Shown piece by piece: positions 22,829-35,388 of a stretch of 64,000 nucleotides of DNA. The translations under genes and the position numbers were made by a program. How positions within the stretch are numbered: the stretch's first letter is position 1; each line of letters starts with the position of its first letter. Where the stretch lies: contig OY751493.1 in NCBI GenBank assembly GCA_963565915.1, positions 992,001 through 1,056,000 on the forward strand, read 5' to 3'. The DNA comes from Entoloma clypeatum (taxonomy: Eukaryota; Basidiomycota; Agaricomycetes; Agaricales; Entolomataceae). Under the pieces are notes generated by a model that saw only the letters and a program-made list of their open reading frames with translations, was not told where the DNA came from and searched no databases.

Positions 22829-25800
22829 CTACAAGTCTAACACGTAGAATAACTCCTTGTCAAAATACTTATTCAACCAGAATTCTGTACTGTATGCCAG
22901 AGAGTTTGTTTTCGTCAGACGCCGATCAGCTTTCTCTCCAAATCTCGGTACCAAATCCACCATCCCCCGGATCTGTTGGAGCGGGATAACACCGCCGATG
23001 AATGAGTTATTGGCTCTTCTAGCGCACTTCAAGATGTACATGGAGGATGCAGGTTCTGGGTACGGTCCCCTTGCGGTACTGGAACTTGTCAATGGAGGAT
23101 TGAGCTGTGGAACGATGTCGAAACGATGGATGTATGCCAGAAAACACTTGGGAAGCCTTGTAAAGTGAGCAGAAGATGGAACAACTCTGAAAACTAGTGC
23201 AACTTGACCAATTTGATGCCCTTCAAAAAGAAAATGAGTATGCAAAGCCCAGGATGACATATTGAAAGAACCTTTGAGTCCACTGTATGGCCATTGTTCC
23301 TCAGGATTTATGTTGTAAACTATGGGATCGCCCTGCCCAAATGAGATTCCCTCGGCTGGCGGGACTGCATTAATTCTTTGCGAAGGCATCACCACATTGG
23401 GTGCGTGGTAGGTCTTGGATTGGAGGTGAAAGCTCTTCCAGACTTGAAGATGAATGAACGGAAGCGGAGTCTCCGTTGCTCGACACCAAGAGTTTATCGA
23501 GAAGGTACCACTATTGGCTCTGATTTGAGCCACATATTCCATGAGTGCCCCTTGCAAGTCACAAAGATTGAACCGTTGAGCAATGTCCTCAACCGTGCAT
23601 AGCTTGAAATCCGGATCACGGTTGAGGTGGAATGCAACGCGCGCATCGGCGAAAGTACAAGAAGGGATTGTTGATGCTTTGAGTCCCTGTTGGATTTGAA
23701 GTGCTTCCTTGAAATAATCAGTGTTTTGGCAACGTGCTCCTCCTAAGTCGGCAACAGGATCAATCATATGAAGAAGATTGAGAGGACATTCCTCTGGTAT
23801 GTTCCGTTCCTCGTCAACCTCGTCAAGCTCTGGTGCGTCTTCAGGGTTTGGCTCTACCTCTCGAATGGCCGTTGCAAGGTCAAAACAGCGGATTTTCTCC
23901 CGGCGGTCGAGGTATCGGCATATCTGGGCTTCGTGGTCCTGGTTATTAGTCGTCCGAGATGGATCTTTGATTTCTGTTATATGCACATGCTCGGTGATGT
24001 CAGCAGACCATTGGATTGCAGCACCATTGGCCAAGATGCTGGGTACAACACTCTGCAAGAATTTCAACTTCGGAATATACCAATTGTTGATGATGTCCTT
24101 TTTACCACGCCGGCCTCCTGCTTCAATAATCGATTGCTTGTTCTCGTGAAATTCGGCCAAGGCTCTCTCGATTTTGTTGCATGTATCCTCATCAATTTGG
24201 CAGGCTTGTGCATGATAGCAAAAATCCATTAGGGCGCGGAGAGCAATGAAAAACTTCTTTGGGACGGCTCCTGCAATGATGGGAATGATGAACCGCTGAA
24301 TATCACGGTGTTCCCAGCCTGTAACTTGTTTGAGCGTGGAAATCCCATTGGAGAAATGACGGAAGCCAGTGTGAGGATGGATGATAGAAAAACGGAAACC
24401 CAGTTCATTGCGGCCCATGACATGAACACACCATTTTGTGTCGTGGTCCCAGAATTGCTTATGCCAGTGGTGAAGTGGTTCTGGTGTCAGGAATTGGGAA
24501 GGATCAGAGAGGGGCCAATCACGCCAGAAAGGACAATGGACGCCGTTGAAGCGGTATGTTGCCAGAGCCTTGATATATGAGCGAAGATCCCAGGGGTCCG
24601 TTTGAACCTCAATTGATGCTAACTGTGCCAGGGTTGTTGCCGCAGTCCGGGGTGGATGACGGAAAGCATCACCAAATTCTTTATATGATGCCATCGTAAC
24701 AGAAGAGGTTTTGCCTCCAACGCCAGACAGAAGTGCAGATTCCGGTGTGTCAACAATGTAGGACGCAAGCGGTGTGAAACAATAGCGTGCATTCCCCACA
24801 GGATCGTTCATCATAATACCAAGTCGGGCAGCAGTCTTGAGCGGTTCCAAAATAAGGTCAAGGCATTCATGGATTAATCGCGATTCAAGAACACCCTTCA
24901 TCTTCTTCGTTTGGGTTATGAATTTTGGAAGAGGAAGTAGGGCAAGGAGAATAAATGCGTGGTTGGAGGCTTTCATACGAAACTCCATGTTGAGGTTGGC
25001 GAGGCTAATCAAAAGTATATATGCTTGACGATGGCCTGTCATGACCGATATCTGAGTCTTGTCCGAGGATAGAATCACGCCGAGTAGAGTTGCACCAACA
25101 GGAAGTTCAGCCTGATTGGATATGTATCAATATGTATGCAAGCAAGATATTCTTTGATATTCACCTGCATTTCCCATGCACGATCACCCGATAACCATTC
25201 CATGAAGATACGCGTCACTTTCTCAGCTGTCTTGAAAAGTTGAAAGAGAATGAAGTTGATGTGATCCTTCACCAATGGACTCATTAGAAGGGATTGAAGA
25301 CAATCAATGGGATCATGATAAAACAGATGAACGGGTTTTTTGGTGGGATAGCGGGTCTGGATAGCTTTGGATTTCCACATCGGCCCCGAGGGAAGTAATT
25401 CGGCACGAGCGCGTAACTCCTTTGCCGACTTGAAGGACAATGAAAGACTTTGGATCTAGAGAACAAGACTCAATGAAATGTTATGGAAGAGGAAGTATTA
25501 CGGACTCACCATCCCAAGTTTTAGGAACTCATCAATTGTAGCCATGCTCAGGTCAGAACGCAGCAGAAAAGATGCCAGTTCCCATTCGTCCCGTGAGGTA
25601 AAGGGATAGTATGGAAGATTCTGGCGACAACCTGCATTTCCGTCCAAGTTGAATACATCCATGAATGTTGTTCCTTGCCCATAGATCTCTGCAGCCCCAG
25701 AGTACTTGTTGATGAAATCCAAAGATGACAAGCTATCATCCGACGGCAAGGCATCGCCATCAAAGTCCATCGAAACATCTGGCTCATCTGGGACTGGCTT

Positions 25801-26004
25801 GGGGGCGCATGTAAAATCGTTGTCGGTCAGTGGAGAGGTTTGTTGTATGGGTGCTTGATGAAGTGTAGGTGTACGAGGGTGGAAGTTAAAATGGCAAGCG
25901 ATATTTGGTTGATTCATATGCTGAAGTACAGCAGTTCCATTATTGAAGCACTTTGAGCAGCGAGGGCATTGATGTCGGTCACATCGGGCTCGTGGTGGTG
26001 GCAT
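22829..26004 (-). CDS. Plavaka-type transposase
   Basis: Three exons: 25510-26004, 25165-25455 and 22829-25111, joined by 54 and 53 nt GT-AG introns that keep frame, giving 1022 residues. The N-terminus has a C2H2-like finger (CPRCSKCFNNGTAVLQHMNQ, residues ~14-34). Then come FTSRDEWELASFLLRSDLSM, KELRARAELLPSGPMWKSKA, VHLFYHDPIDCLQSLLMSPL and WLSGDRAWEMQ. Exon 3 opens with LPVGATLLGVILSSDKT and MTGHRQAYILLISLANLNM. These blocks are what I know of the Agaricomycete Plavaka transposase family (CMC superfamily), which cuts and pastes the element. The C-terminal ~350 residues are less conserved. No stop or frameshift is seen, so it may be functional in trans. The start is the first ATG before the zinc finger. 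Confidence 0.85.
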
Positions 26005-26169
26005 GGGTGACTCAGCATGTCCTTTGCAACCACAACTACGACGACCTCTCCCTCACACTTGACAATATTGTTTGTACTTATATTATACAATATGTAAGTA
26101 ACACTTCTCATGTTCATGTTTATCCAGAGCTGACTCTCCCTCGTCATTCAGATATTCTTCTTCAAACTC

Positions 26170-26636
26170 ATGGACCCACCATTCAACTTCTCATCACCGA
26201 GCCCCTCAAAATGCTCAATCAATGTATGTTTCCTCCTATATTCTTTTCCTTGCTGCATCAATTGGCCTTTAAAGAAACCCGAAGACCTCTCCAAACTGAC
26301 AGTTGCTACAAAACTCTTGCGCAGCAGACTAGAGCAACAAGCAGAGTCAAGATCCATGAAAGCAATGGCTGAAGTCCAGTTTGCTAAGGCTCGTCGTGCT
26401 CTCCTGCTTGCCAAGGAAGAGGTTGAACATGCAGATCTAACTTTGGCAAGACTCATATCTTCGTTGAGCTCACAAGGATTTACACCCACAGTCTGCACGC
26501 AAGACCATTTTGAAGTTGACAAAGGTATATTCCTCTCCGATTTCATTTTAATTCATCCGACTAACACACTCTTATTAATAAAGAAGGAACTATCTATGTA
26601 CCAGGAATAGGAAGCTTTGGCGTGGTGCTTGACTAA
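26170..26636 (+). CDS. Small coiled-coil protein, Plavaka-associated, unknown
   Basis: ATG 26170 opens MDPPFNFSSPSPSKCSI. A short intron (about 26223-26272) leads to a helical, charged exon (KKPEDLSKLTVATKLLRSRLEQ, then FAKARRALLLAKEEVEHADL). A second intron (about 26525-26582) leads to GTIYVPGIGSFGVVLD and a stop at 26634-26636. About 120 residues, probably coiled-coil in the middle. It is divergent from the transposase gene across a 165 bp spacer, so the two could share a promoter. I do not recognise the family. Exon borders are plausible rather than certain. Confidence 0.5.
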
Positions 26637-28070
26637 ACATCTTGTTAATATGTACTTGCTGTCGCCGGGATGCAAATCTTGTCCTCTTCTCCAATCCCCA
26701 GTGACCCTGAAGATTTCGAGAAGCTTCCACAATGTTCCGTTTATCTTATCTTATTCATTTTCTTTTTGATCTCTTCAGGACCTTCAACATGGCAGCAGTC
26801 ATTGCAGGCAGATATATAAGGTCAGGAATGCCAGGCTATCCACCCATTCCCTCACTCATGCCTACACCACAGCAGCCAGCTCCTGGGCAGAACAAGATAA
26901 ACATGAATGCTCAAATAGCCTCAAAGTCGACCACAAGTTTGATTAGTCCCGCCCTTCTCTGACCCTTCAGATTCCTAATTATTGTCACTGGATTTGCAGA
27001 ATCTTCTATTGGAACATGTCGATCAACACGCAACAACCTTGGACAGGGTGGAGCAGTTGTGCAACTGGAGAAGGCCAGCGAGGCTGTACAACAGGCTGGG
27101 CGGAAGCATAGGTCTGCAGTTACTAACATTCCTGATGCCTTGGCCAAAAATGTCATGGCCCCGCCCGCACCAAAACGCGGAAGGGTAAGTATCATCATCT
27201 TCTTTTGTATTACATTGTATTAACTCTTGTGTTTAGAAGGAAAACACTACTTCGACACCTACAGTTGAGGGGGGAGGTGCCCCGTCTTCGAGACAGAGAG
27301 CGTCTAGACAGGTGAGATGCAACAATCATATATTCTCGAGCTTTCCACTAACTTTGGTGTTTAGCAACAAAACAAGACTACTAAACTGGCTGTGCATGTT
27401 GATTTTTCGGAACTTCCTTCAAGTCTTCAGAAGCGAGCCTCAAAGTTGAGTGCAAAGCAGAAGCAGGCCCCAGCACTCTCAAAAGTCGTGACGCCTGCGC
27501 CCAAGCCTCAGTTTGTGACTGCCGACTCTTCATGCTATGGTTACAAAGCCAAACAACCACGCGGTGGTGATGGAATGGAACAGTCTGTGACAGAACAAAT
27601 TGACAAGGATCTCGGCAAGTTCCTCATAATATTTTGATACAAAACAGACTTATCTCTCTTCAGCGATTGATGAAATGTTGCCTGACAAGGACGATCGAAA
27701 TGCTCTCTTAGCATTGCAGCCTCAGCGCAACTTTACTGAATGCAAGTATTGTACTTCACTATTCCAATCTTTTTTTGATGCTTCTTGTTTCTATAGGTGT
27801 TCAGGAGGAAGAGCATCATGATCTCGACATGGAAATGCAAGATCCATGGGCTGACCAAGCAGATGATCTCAACGGAGTCCCACTGCCACGTCAAACTGAC
27901 AAATGTAGACACCGTCGCCTTTGACAAGCACAAAGCCAGGTTTGCTTTTCCCAATTTCAATTGTGATGCCTTTCAGCTAGCTACATTATCAATAGATTGT
28001 TGAGGAAGAGGAGGATAACATGTTGGACCCAGAAATGGACGGAGAACAGGACCCAGAAGTGGATGAAATG

Positions 28071-28380
28071 TGTTGAAACTTTTCCCATCACATAGATTAG
28101 ATTAAGATTAGATCACATCACGTGACCATTACATATCTTCCTTACATACTTGTTTGGTTGGTACAAACAGTAGTACGGTATATAAGACCAGGAAACTGTC
28201 AATATCAACAAGTTGTCTCTTGACTCTTAACCAGCTCCATCGCTCTTACCAGCCTCAACCGCTCTCACCAGCCTCACCCTTCCCAACCAAGTAAGTGACT
28301 AGAACGGTAGAGTAGAGTACTTCCACTGTAGCTGTGTTGCTCAGTACATCTGCGGCTAGCGCCCAGGTGGAACTTCAACA
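28071..28380 (+). repeat. Copia A2 5' LTR
   Basis: 310 bp. U3 contains the E-box CACGTG (28119-28124) and a TATATAAG box (28179-28186), so transcription should start at about 28210. Confidence 0.92.
28119..28186 (+). promoter_or_regulatory. Copia A LTR promoter: E-box and TATA box
   Basis: TCACGTGACC at 28118-28127 is a full bHLH-type E-box, and TATATAAG lies 55 bp further on. The same pair occurs in the A1 and A3 LTRs. In the A2 3' LTR the E-box reads CATGTG, one C-to-T change. Confidence 0.6.
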
Positions 28381-28396
28381 GGTTATGGGCCCCGGA
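28381..28396 (+). other. Primer-binding site, initiator tRNA-Met anticodon arm type
   Basis: GGTTATGGGCCCCGG directly follows the 5' LTR. Its complement contains GGGCCCATAACC, the anticodon stem-loop of fungal initiator tRNA-Met with CAU in the loop. Drosophila copia is known to prime from this internal half-tRNA. The same site occurs in A1 (minus, 19785), A3 (minus, 55604) and the gag-only element (30049). Confidence 0.7.
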
Positions 28397-29610
28397 TAGC
28401 AGAGGGACTTGGGAACGCTGGCAACAGCAAGTACCTGCCCACTCTACCCTGGTTGGCAAAGAACCGATTGAAAGATCTAGGTTCTGAGTCTTACTTCTTC
28501 ACACATGAACCTGGGAAACATCATTACGACAAGTACCTGTCATGAAGCGTCCCTAAGGGGATTGACTTAGTACACATCATGTGGAAACGTTGATTGTACC
28601 TCATACACTTCTGACAAAAAGGGTTTTTCCCACAACCGCTATTCCTGAAGGGAATATGTTATGAGGAATCATTTATTTGTTTTCTCTAAAAATCAAGAAC
28701 ATCACTGATTGGGAAAACTCCTTTTAGATTCATTAAAAATGTCTACCTCTCGCTCTGCTCTTGACACCATCGCCCCCTTTGACGGCATTGACTACCAAAG
28801 CTGGGCCGAGAAAATGAAGTCCTACCTCCTCCATCAAGGAGTCTGGCGCATTGTTTCTGGCGACATCACCCGTCCCGACATCGCCGACTTCACCACTACG
28901 GTCTCCACCAATGATCCCACCGATGCGCTGGTTACCACTGTTGACCAGCCCGGCTTCCGCAAGAAAGATAAAGCCTGGATCAGGGATGACGACGTAGCTC
29001 TCGGGGCGATACGCCTGAAGGTCTCTGAGGCGATCAGACGCCACATCAAAGACAGCACCTCGGCGCTTGACGCATGGGAAACGTTGAAAGATGCCTACTC
29101 CAAGGTATCCCTGGCTGTCATCTTCGGCGACTTCAAGGCCGCCGCCACCTACAAACTGTCTGGACGCGACCCTGTGCCCGAAATCGAACACCTGGGGTCC
29201 CTTTTCGCCCGGCTCGCCGATTCGAACTTTATCGTCCCAGATCTGATGCAGGCAATGATCCTGGCCAATGCGATTCCCGACGCCTGGTCGTCACTCTCCA
29301 CCGCCCTTTTCCAGGTCTACGACGCCGACGATTTCACCTACAAAGCCGTCGCCGAGAGCATCATCTCTGAATACCGGCGCAAGTACTCAATTGGGTCTAC
29401 TCATACGTCCAATGAGCAGGCCAAGAAAATTTCCGGGACAAAGCGAAAGGGGCAGGACCCCAAATGGGAAAAGCAGCAAAAGCCGAGTACCTCGCAGAAC
29501 GATGCTGACGAGCAGCCTAACTCGACCGACCCTAGTACCGCTTCCGAAAAGAAGAAGGGAAAAGGACGCTGGCACAATCAGAAGAAAAGCGCCAACACTG
29601 CGGACAACAC

Positions 29611-30048
29611 TGTTGAGAATACATTCTAGACGGATGTCTCGACAGTCAATCACATGTCTATAAACATGTGTATTCCCATATGGAGTTACATATGGAAGTG
29701 TTCTAGACTTAGAACAATCTAGACTCGCTCTAGATCCCTGACTCATTAAATATGTGTCAGACGTGCATAACATATGTCATGTTATGTCACATCATGTGCT
29801 TGTCACACTATATGACTATAAGTCACATATTACCATATATGTGAGTTTATGGTTCTGCGACAGAACTCAGTTTGTACTTGTTTGTACATGGTCTGTGCGC
29901 ATCCTTGTAGGTATAAATACTCGATGTATCTGTATCTGCAAATATAGGACTTTTACCAAGTACCTTCATCACTCAAGCTCTCTCTTCTTACCTCCAATGT
30001 GAGTATCTTACCCAGGCTTCCCTGCGTATGTAGGTGTGCTGTTCAATA
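29611..30048 (+). repeat. Gag-only element 5' LTR
   Basis: 438 bp with a TATAAATA box at 29912-29919. It is identical to the 3' LTR as far as I can read. Confidence 0.92.
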
Positions 30049-30160
30049 GGTTATGGGCCCCGGATTGCCCAGTACAGTCTGCGCACTCTAACGGAGTTGC
30101 TGCGACTGTCTAGCCTGTTAGATACTAACCTGGCCTAGCCAGTGAGCGCGAGTTTTAAAA

Positions 30161-33100
30161 GCGCCCTTTGGGCTGCTACCGCCTCTTTAGCTAGTAGCAT
30201 AAACTAGTCTAAGTTAGTTATCTGGTTTGATACTCGGAGGTTCCAGACTAGTGAGCGCCCTTTGGGCTGCACCTAGTTCTGATGTCCAAGACTAGCAAAG
30301 CGCCCCTAGGGCTGCATCTAGTTCTTGATCTAGACTAAGGCCTTTTATGGCCTATGTCTATATTTGGACATTTTGTATAAAGCCTGTGGCTTGAGCGCCT
30401 TGATAGGCGGCCGCCACACCCCTGTGAAAAACCCTCTCTTGTATCTGCGCCTTCTTTTGGCTGCGATCTAGATTTGGGGTTTTCTCATGCTGTGTCATGT
30501 CCTGTCTGGCATTTGGTTTTAACCAAATTGAGTATATCTCGATGTGCTGACATTCGGACATTACGATTCTCAGGAACTTTCTGTTCCTTGAACCTTTTTC
30601 GTCGATCAATCTTGATCTATTGCACCCTGTACCTGATAGAAGCGCCCTTTTTGGGTTGCCTCAGGAACTTCCCATTTTTTATCATGGTTGCACGATCTCA
30701 GATTTGATGCTGACTTAAAATCGTTCCTAGATGAAAGGATCTTGCATCTGCTTCCATTATGGTTTCATTCAAGCAAACCATTGGTCACACCATGACATCC
30801 GCGTTATTCAGCGTGATGATGGTTTCCACAGACGACACCTCTGTACTCTGGATTGCATGGTCACACCACGCATCCGGAAGGTGAAAGTCACGCAGCTGCG
30901 ATACGGACGGCATGCACGCCATGTCTGTACTCGCAAATGTGGAAAGAAAAAAGCAGTATGCATCCCCATCTATATTCTCTTCACTTGTTGAACTTTGACT
31001 CTAGGATCCCTGGGCGCCACGCCCAAGTAACATCCGGAGAGCTCGAACGAGGGACTTACCGTCCCCCTTCAATCATAGTGACGATGAAGAAAGGAGAATC
31101 ACACCCGAGGTTACACCTGGGGTAATAAAGATGGAGCAATCGCCTGATCTATAGGCGACCGTCTTTATGTAAAATACCACAGCATTGTGACCCTTAGTCA
31201 CATAAAATAAAGGCTATTACATAAACTCTCTCTGACATGTGTCACAAACAATTCAGACAATACCTCTTATCGGTTCAAATTGGTCTTGAATATTTGCTGA
31301 CCACTGTTTCTTTTTAGAAACAAACATGTCTTCAATCACTTCTTTGATTGCTGTTCCCGTTCTTGACGGCACAAACTACCCTGAGTGGGCGAACAACATG
31401 TGTTCGTTCCTTAGATCTCAGGATTTGTGGCAAATTGTTGATGGTGCTGAAAAGCGACCCTTGATGTCTGCTAACCTTACAAGGAAAGCCCATACAACTA
31501 AAGTCAAGGCATGGAACATTAGGGATCAAATGGCTTTAGCCAATATTCGACTTCGTGTCGACCCGTCGATCAAACTCACCAAAAATATGTCTTCTGAGAC
31601 TTGGTTTGAGTTGAAGAATAGGTTCGGACGAGCTGTTTATAAAACAGTTCTGTCTGACATTCGTGCTGCATTGTCCTTCAAGCTTTCTATGAAGCGACAA
31701 CCTGCAACCGAGATTGATTATCTTGATAAAATCTTTGATCATCTCGGTGCACATCATTCTATTTCTCCATCGACTCGGGCCCTAATGCTTCTATCTGCCC
31801 TCCCGTCTCCTGATTGGGATGACTTTGCCATAGAAACCCTTCTTTACAATGATGATCTCACCTATGATAAGGTTCGAGAATTGATTGTTGAAACATACAA
31901 TCATCATCGTGTTGATCCTGTTCCCGATTTGTCACTTGAGGATTACCTTTACGGCATAGGTATCTCCTATGATCCTCAACCGACATCGTGCGATGTTTTT
32001 CATCAGCCGTTTCGGAACTTATGGAAAAAGAAGTCTTTCTTATCTGCACCAACAGACCCTGGTGCTCTGCGCTACTCTAGCTGTGTCGCCGGTCTGGTGC
32101 ATGATGCCGTCATAACAGAACAATGCAAGGGTCCACCCGTCGACAATTATGACATAGCGTTTCCACGCCTGGACCTTATAACAGCATGATCATTGTGTAG
32201 AACGATTGTATTTTCTTTCTTTGCAATCAATACATTGATTTGCAATGTGTTCATATTTTGAACGAAAGAAAGAGAGATTTAAAAATGCAAATGCATTTTA
32301 TGTTCAAATAACTTATATCCAATCTGGAATAATTCCAATAAGTTGGATGTGCCGTTGAGCCACCTACTATAAAGGAAACAGCTTAATAAGCTTGTTAAAA
32401 AGACTGCGCGAGTCATTAATTTGTCTTTCTGCTGCGTCTGTCTTTCCTTTTCAGGAATTTATATTCCACCTTATATTGGATAAGACAAAAAATGATTTCA
32501 AAGCATTTAAAAAGTAATATTGTATTCGTGCGCTATGGCATTTGCATAACACTTATTCTGCGCCTTGACAGGCTGCGATAGTGTTCAAAAATTGTCATTC
32601 TGGCTGCCAATATATAATACTTTATTATGCGAAGAAGAGTTTTCCAACCCTTCAACCTAAATCGATTCAAATTGGTCTAGCCAACCAATCTTGTTCCTCC
32701 ACTCTTTCACCAAAAAGTAGTGATGATTTGGGGCAATGCAAAGCTTCTTATCTGAACTCTCCATTTCCTGCATGGGAATGATCTCTGATGCATCTTGCAC
32801 CTTTTAGGCTAGCATTGCATTTTGACTTATAAGGCATCTGCGCTTTAATCAAGCAGCGATGGCCTTGTCACAGAATCATATAGGGATGACCGTGATGGTA
32901 CACACCCTATGGCAAAAATGGATATAGTCAAAAAATCAGATTGTATCACAGCTTACAAATATTGCTGGAATAAATCGCCTGAGAGTAATTACCTCAGCAT
33001 AACTTGGAGAGTAATTCCTCCGCAGTTTGCGATTATTTTTTCTGCATGAATTTCTGGTTTCCCAACCAAGTTCTGCATCTATTTCAGTATATGCTCTTTG

Positions 33101-35388
33101 AAAGCCAAAGATACATGGGAAATGATTGCCATACTTGACTGTGAAAAGGGGGAGAATATAGAGAAGCATTTTAATGGCAGCATTCTGCGCTATTTGCTTT
33201 GCGATACCATTGCTAGAAGACTGATCTTTGATCTTTTGATCTCACCATCAGATGCATTGCTTCGTATACAACACTCTATAGGTTGTACCATTAAAGGAGC
33301 GCCGTGACCGCTGCATACTTATCAAATGGTCAACTTGAACAAAAGAAAAAGCTTATCCCAGCTTATACCCCTATGATTTCTCATCTAGAAACGATGAATT
33401 CTGGATAAAAGAGAATATCATATGAATCGATCCGTTAGTCTTATCAGACTATTGTTGGGTTCTATTCCCAAGTATATCTTCCATGATTACTTGATGAAGC
33501 ATCTTAATTGATGACTTACTAATAATGCATTAATTTGCATTATATGGTTCTTGGAATACCAAGATTACTATTGTTTGCATGAAACACATCAGAGTGCTTG
33601 TTACACTCTTAAGATTTGGATCAACCCATCATCTGATCTGCGCCTTGTTTTGGCTGCGACAATGATCCGGTTCTTGCATTGAGTAGAGCGCCTGTGTTGG
33701 CTGCCTCCTTTGACAAACAAGACCAAATAACACCCTCACGCGTTATTGTTGTATCATGCAACAAACATAGTAAATCTGTGTTGATGCCTTAGAGTGGATT
33801 CTCTATTGACCTCTGAACATAAATCGGTTGTTCACCAACATAAGTATTACCAACCACAAAGAACTACATTGCAAAGTCATTTATTTGACTATAATCTGCA
33901 ATATTGCTTGCACATCATCACATATAACAGTTGGCTTGATTGCCTATAAAATCTGTAAAATGTACTCCACGGAATTGGTTTTCAGGGGGAGTTAATTCAT
34001 TCTCTATTAACCCTAAAAAACAATCCACATGATGTTTGCTTGTCTAGCCTTTGCATAACAATGTGCGCCCCTTTGGGCTTGCCACAGTTACTAGGCTTGA
34101 TTATATCTGCGCTCAAATAATGGCTGCAATATCAATCATTGCGATTATATTTTGCAATAGCTTGGATAGTACGTCAGACGATATGGGAAACGATGACGGA
34201 ACTACCAGCTGTCTCAGATATTATATTCTGAAGACTCAACGTCCACTATGACGATAAACTAGACCCTACTCCGAAACAGAGCATAAACTATCACAGTGGA
34301 CTCTGAACCTAACTAGTTCATCCACATCCCTGAAGTCTGGAGTATTACACTCGACTCAGATGACATTATCTATAAGCACACCTTAAAAGTGTTGCCATGA
34401 TAATATTACATACTCAGGATAAAGGCACCCTTGTCTAAAAATCCATGGTTGTTAGCGCCTTATTTGGCAGCTTCCCAGAGTATAAATAAGCTATTTATAG
34501 CTTACATCATGCCAAGCATGATATCATCAGTTGGTTAAATGACCCTTTGAGCCAGATCAAGTCTGACGAGCTCTTAATTGAGTTGTGTCTTCTGACTTAT
34601 CCCCGGCCTTAGTGCCACATGCTCTTTCCATACTAGTTCTTGCGCTACTACTGGCTGCAACTACTATGTGATCCATAAAAAACTGAGTACCACTACGTCT
34701 TGAGCGCCTTCTTGGGCTGCCTGCATTGGTAGTCTCATTTTTTGTGTGAATCATGGTCAAAACCATTGATACTCGTCTGGAATGACAATAAACTATCACA
34801 CGTGGTTTGCTGATGCAATCAGGCCAAACACCTGACTCAGCATGGTCCGTGCGAGATAGGCAAAGCCTTAAATATGCTCCTCAAAGTTGAGTTTTAGAGC
34901 AGGCTTCCAATGGCATTCTTCGCCTACTTCTCCACCGCCTTTTACACTCGCTTCGCACATGCCGACCAGTTGGCGCATGTTGCCTCGACCAACGCCAGCA
35001 CCACCACCACCACCACTACTGCAGCCTCCGCCGCTGCTTCTTCATCGCCCTCTGGCAATAACACTGCCATGACCACCGACGATAAGACGTCAGAAAAGAA
35101 GTAAAAATAGTTAGTGGTACAAAGTAATTAAATAATCAATTACTTCAGTGGCTGCTCTAAGCGCTACACTGGCTGCTTCAAGCGCCATTATGGCTGCATG
35201 TTTATTGCACTATTTCATGTCTCTCAAAGGTATTTTTATCCTTTGATGATCTATTAATCTCAGATTGACTTCTGATGAGACCTGTCTATTCTTGCCTTGG
35301 AATTAGACTCATGGGTCTCTGATAAGACCTTAAATGACAGCGTATGCTAAACGACACAGCAGATCCCCTTTAGCGCCCTTACAGCTGC
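30161..35388 (+). repeat. Nineteen dispersed bulged mini-hairpins
   Basis: Copies of one design, GCGCC(C)-loop-(G)GGC-N-GC, in which a single extra base (mostly T, also A, G or TT) bulges before the closing GC. Starts: 30161, 30255, 30300, 30395, 30447, 30642, 32560, 32840, 33299, 33640, 33688, 34065, 34109, 34455, 34642, 34704, 35161, 35182, 35373. Loops vary in sequence and length (3-10 nt), while stem and bulge stay. All are in the same orientation, six in the leader and thirteen after gag. None is intact inside the gag ORF; a weak GU variant sits at 32069-32084. Confidence 0.8.
31326..32189 (+). CDS. Copia-type gag of the gag-only element
   Basis: 287 residues from ATG 31326 (MSSITSLIAVPVLDGTNYP). 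The layout follows UBN2-type Copia gag: WANNMCSFLRSQDLWQIVDG, then MALANIRLRVDPSIK, ETWFELKNRFG, AALSFKLSMKRQPATEIDYL and ALMLLSALPSPDWDDF. It aligns block by block with the gag of Copia A (SWAEKMKSYLLHQGVWRIVSG, etc.) but is clearly diverged. No zinc knuckle follows. It should form the particle shell and bind the element's RNA. The leader between LTR and ATG is unusually long, about 1.28 kb. Confidence 0.85.
   Translation: MSSITSLIAVPVLDGTNYPEWANNMCSFLRSQDLWQIVDGAEKRPLMSANLTRKAHTTKVKAWNIRDQMALANIRLRVDPSIKLTKNMSSETWFELKNRFGRAVYKTVLSDIRAALSFKLSMKRQPATEIDYLDKIFDHLGAHHSISPSTRALMLLSALPSPDWDDFAIETLLYNDDLTYDKVRELIVETYNHHRVDPVPDLSLEDYLYGIGISYDPQPTSCDVFHQPFRNLWKKKSFLSAPTDPGALRYSSCVAGLVHDAVITEQCKGPPVDNYDIAFPRLDLITA

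Noticed and set aside
30731..31125. Cys/His-containing short frames just before gag of the gag-only element
   Set aside because: No zinc-finger spacing fits, the frames overlap each other, and hairpins and leader structure explain the region better.
30161..35388. CRISPR array made of the repeated GCGCC...GGCTGC units
   Set aside because: Units are only 16-19 nt, unevenly spaced by tens to over a thousand bases and variable in the loop; the genome is fungal and the units lie within a retroelement.
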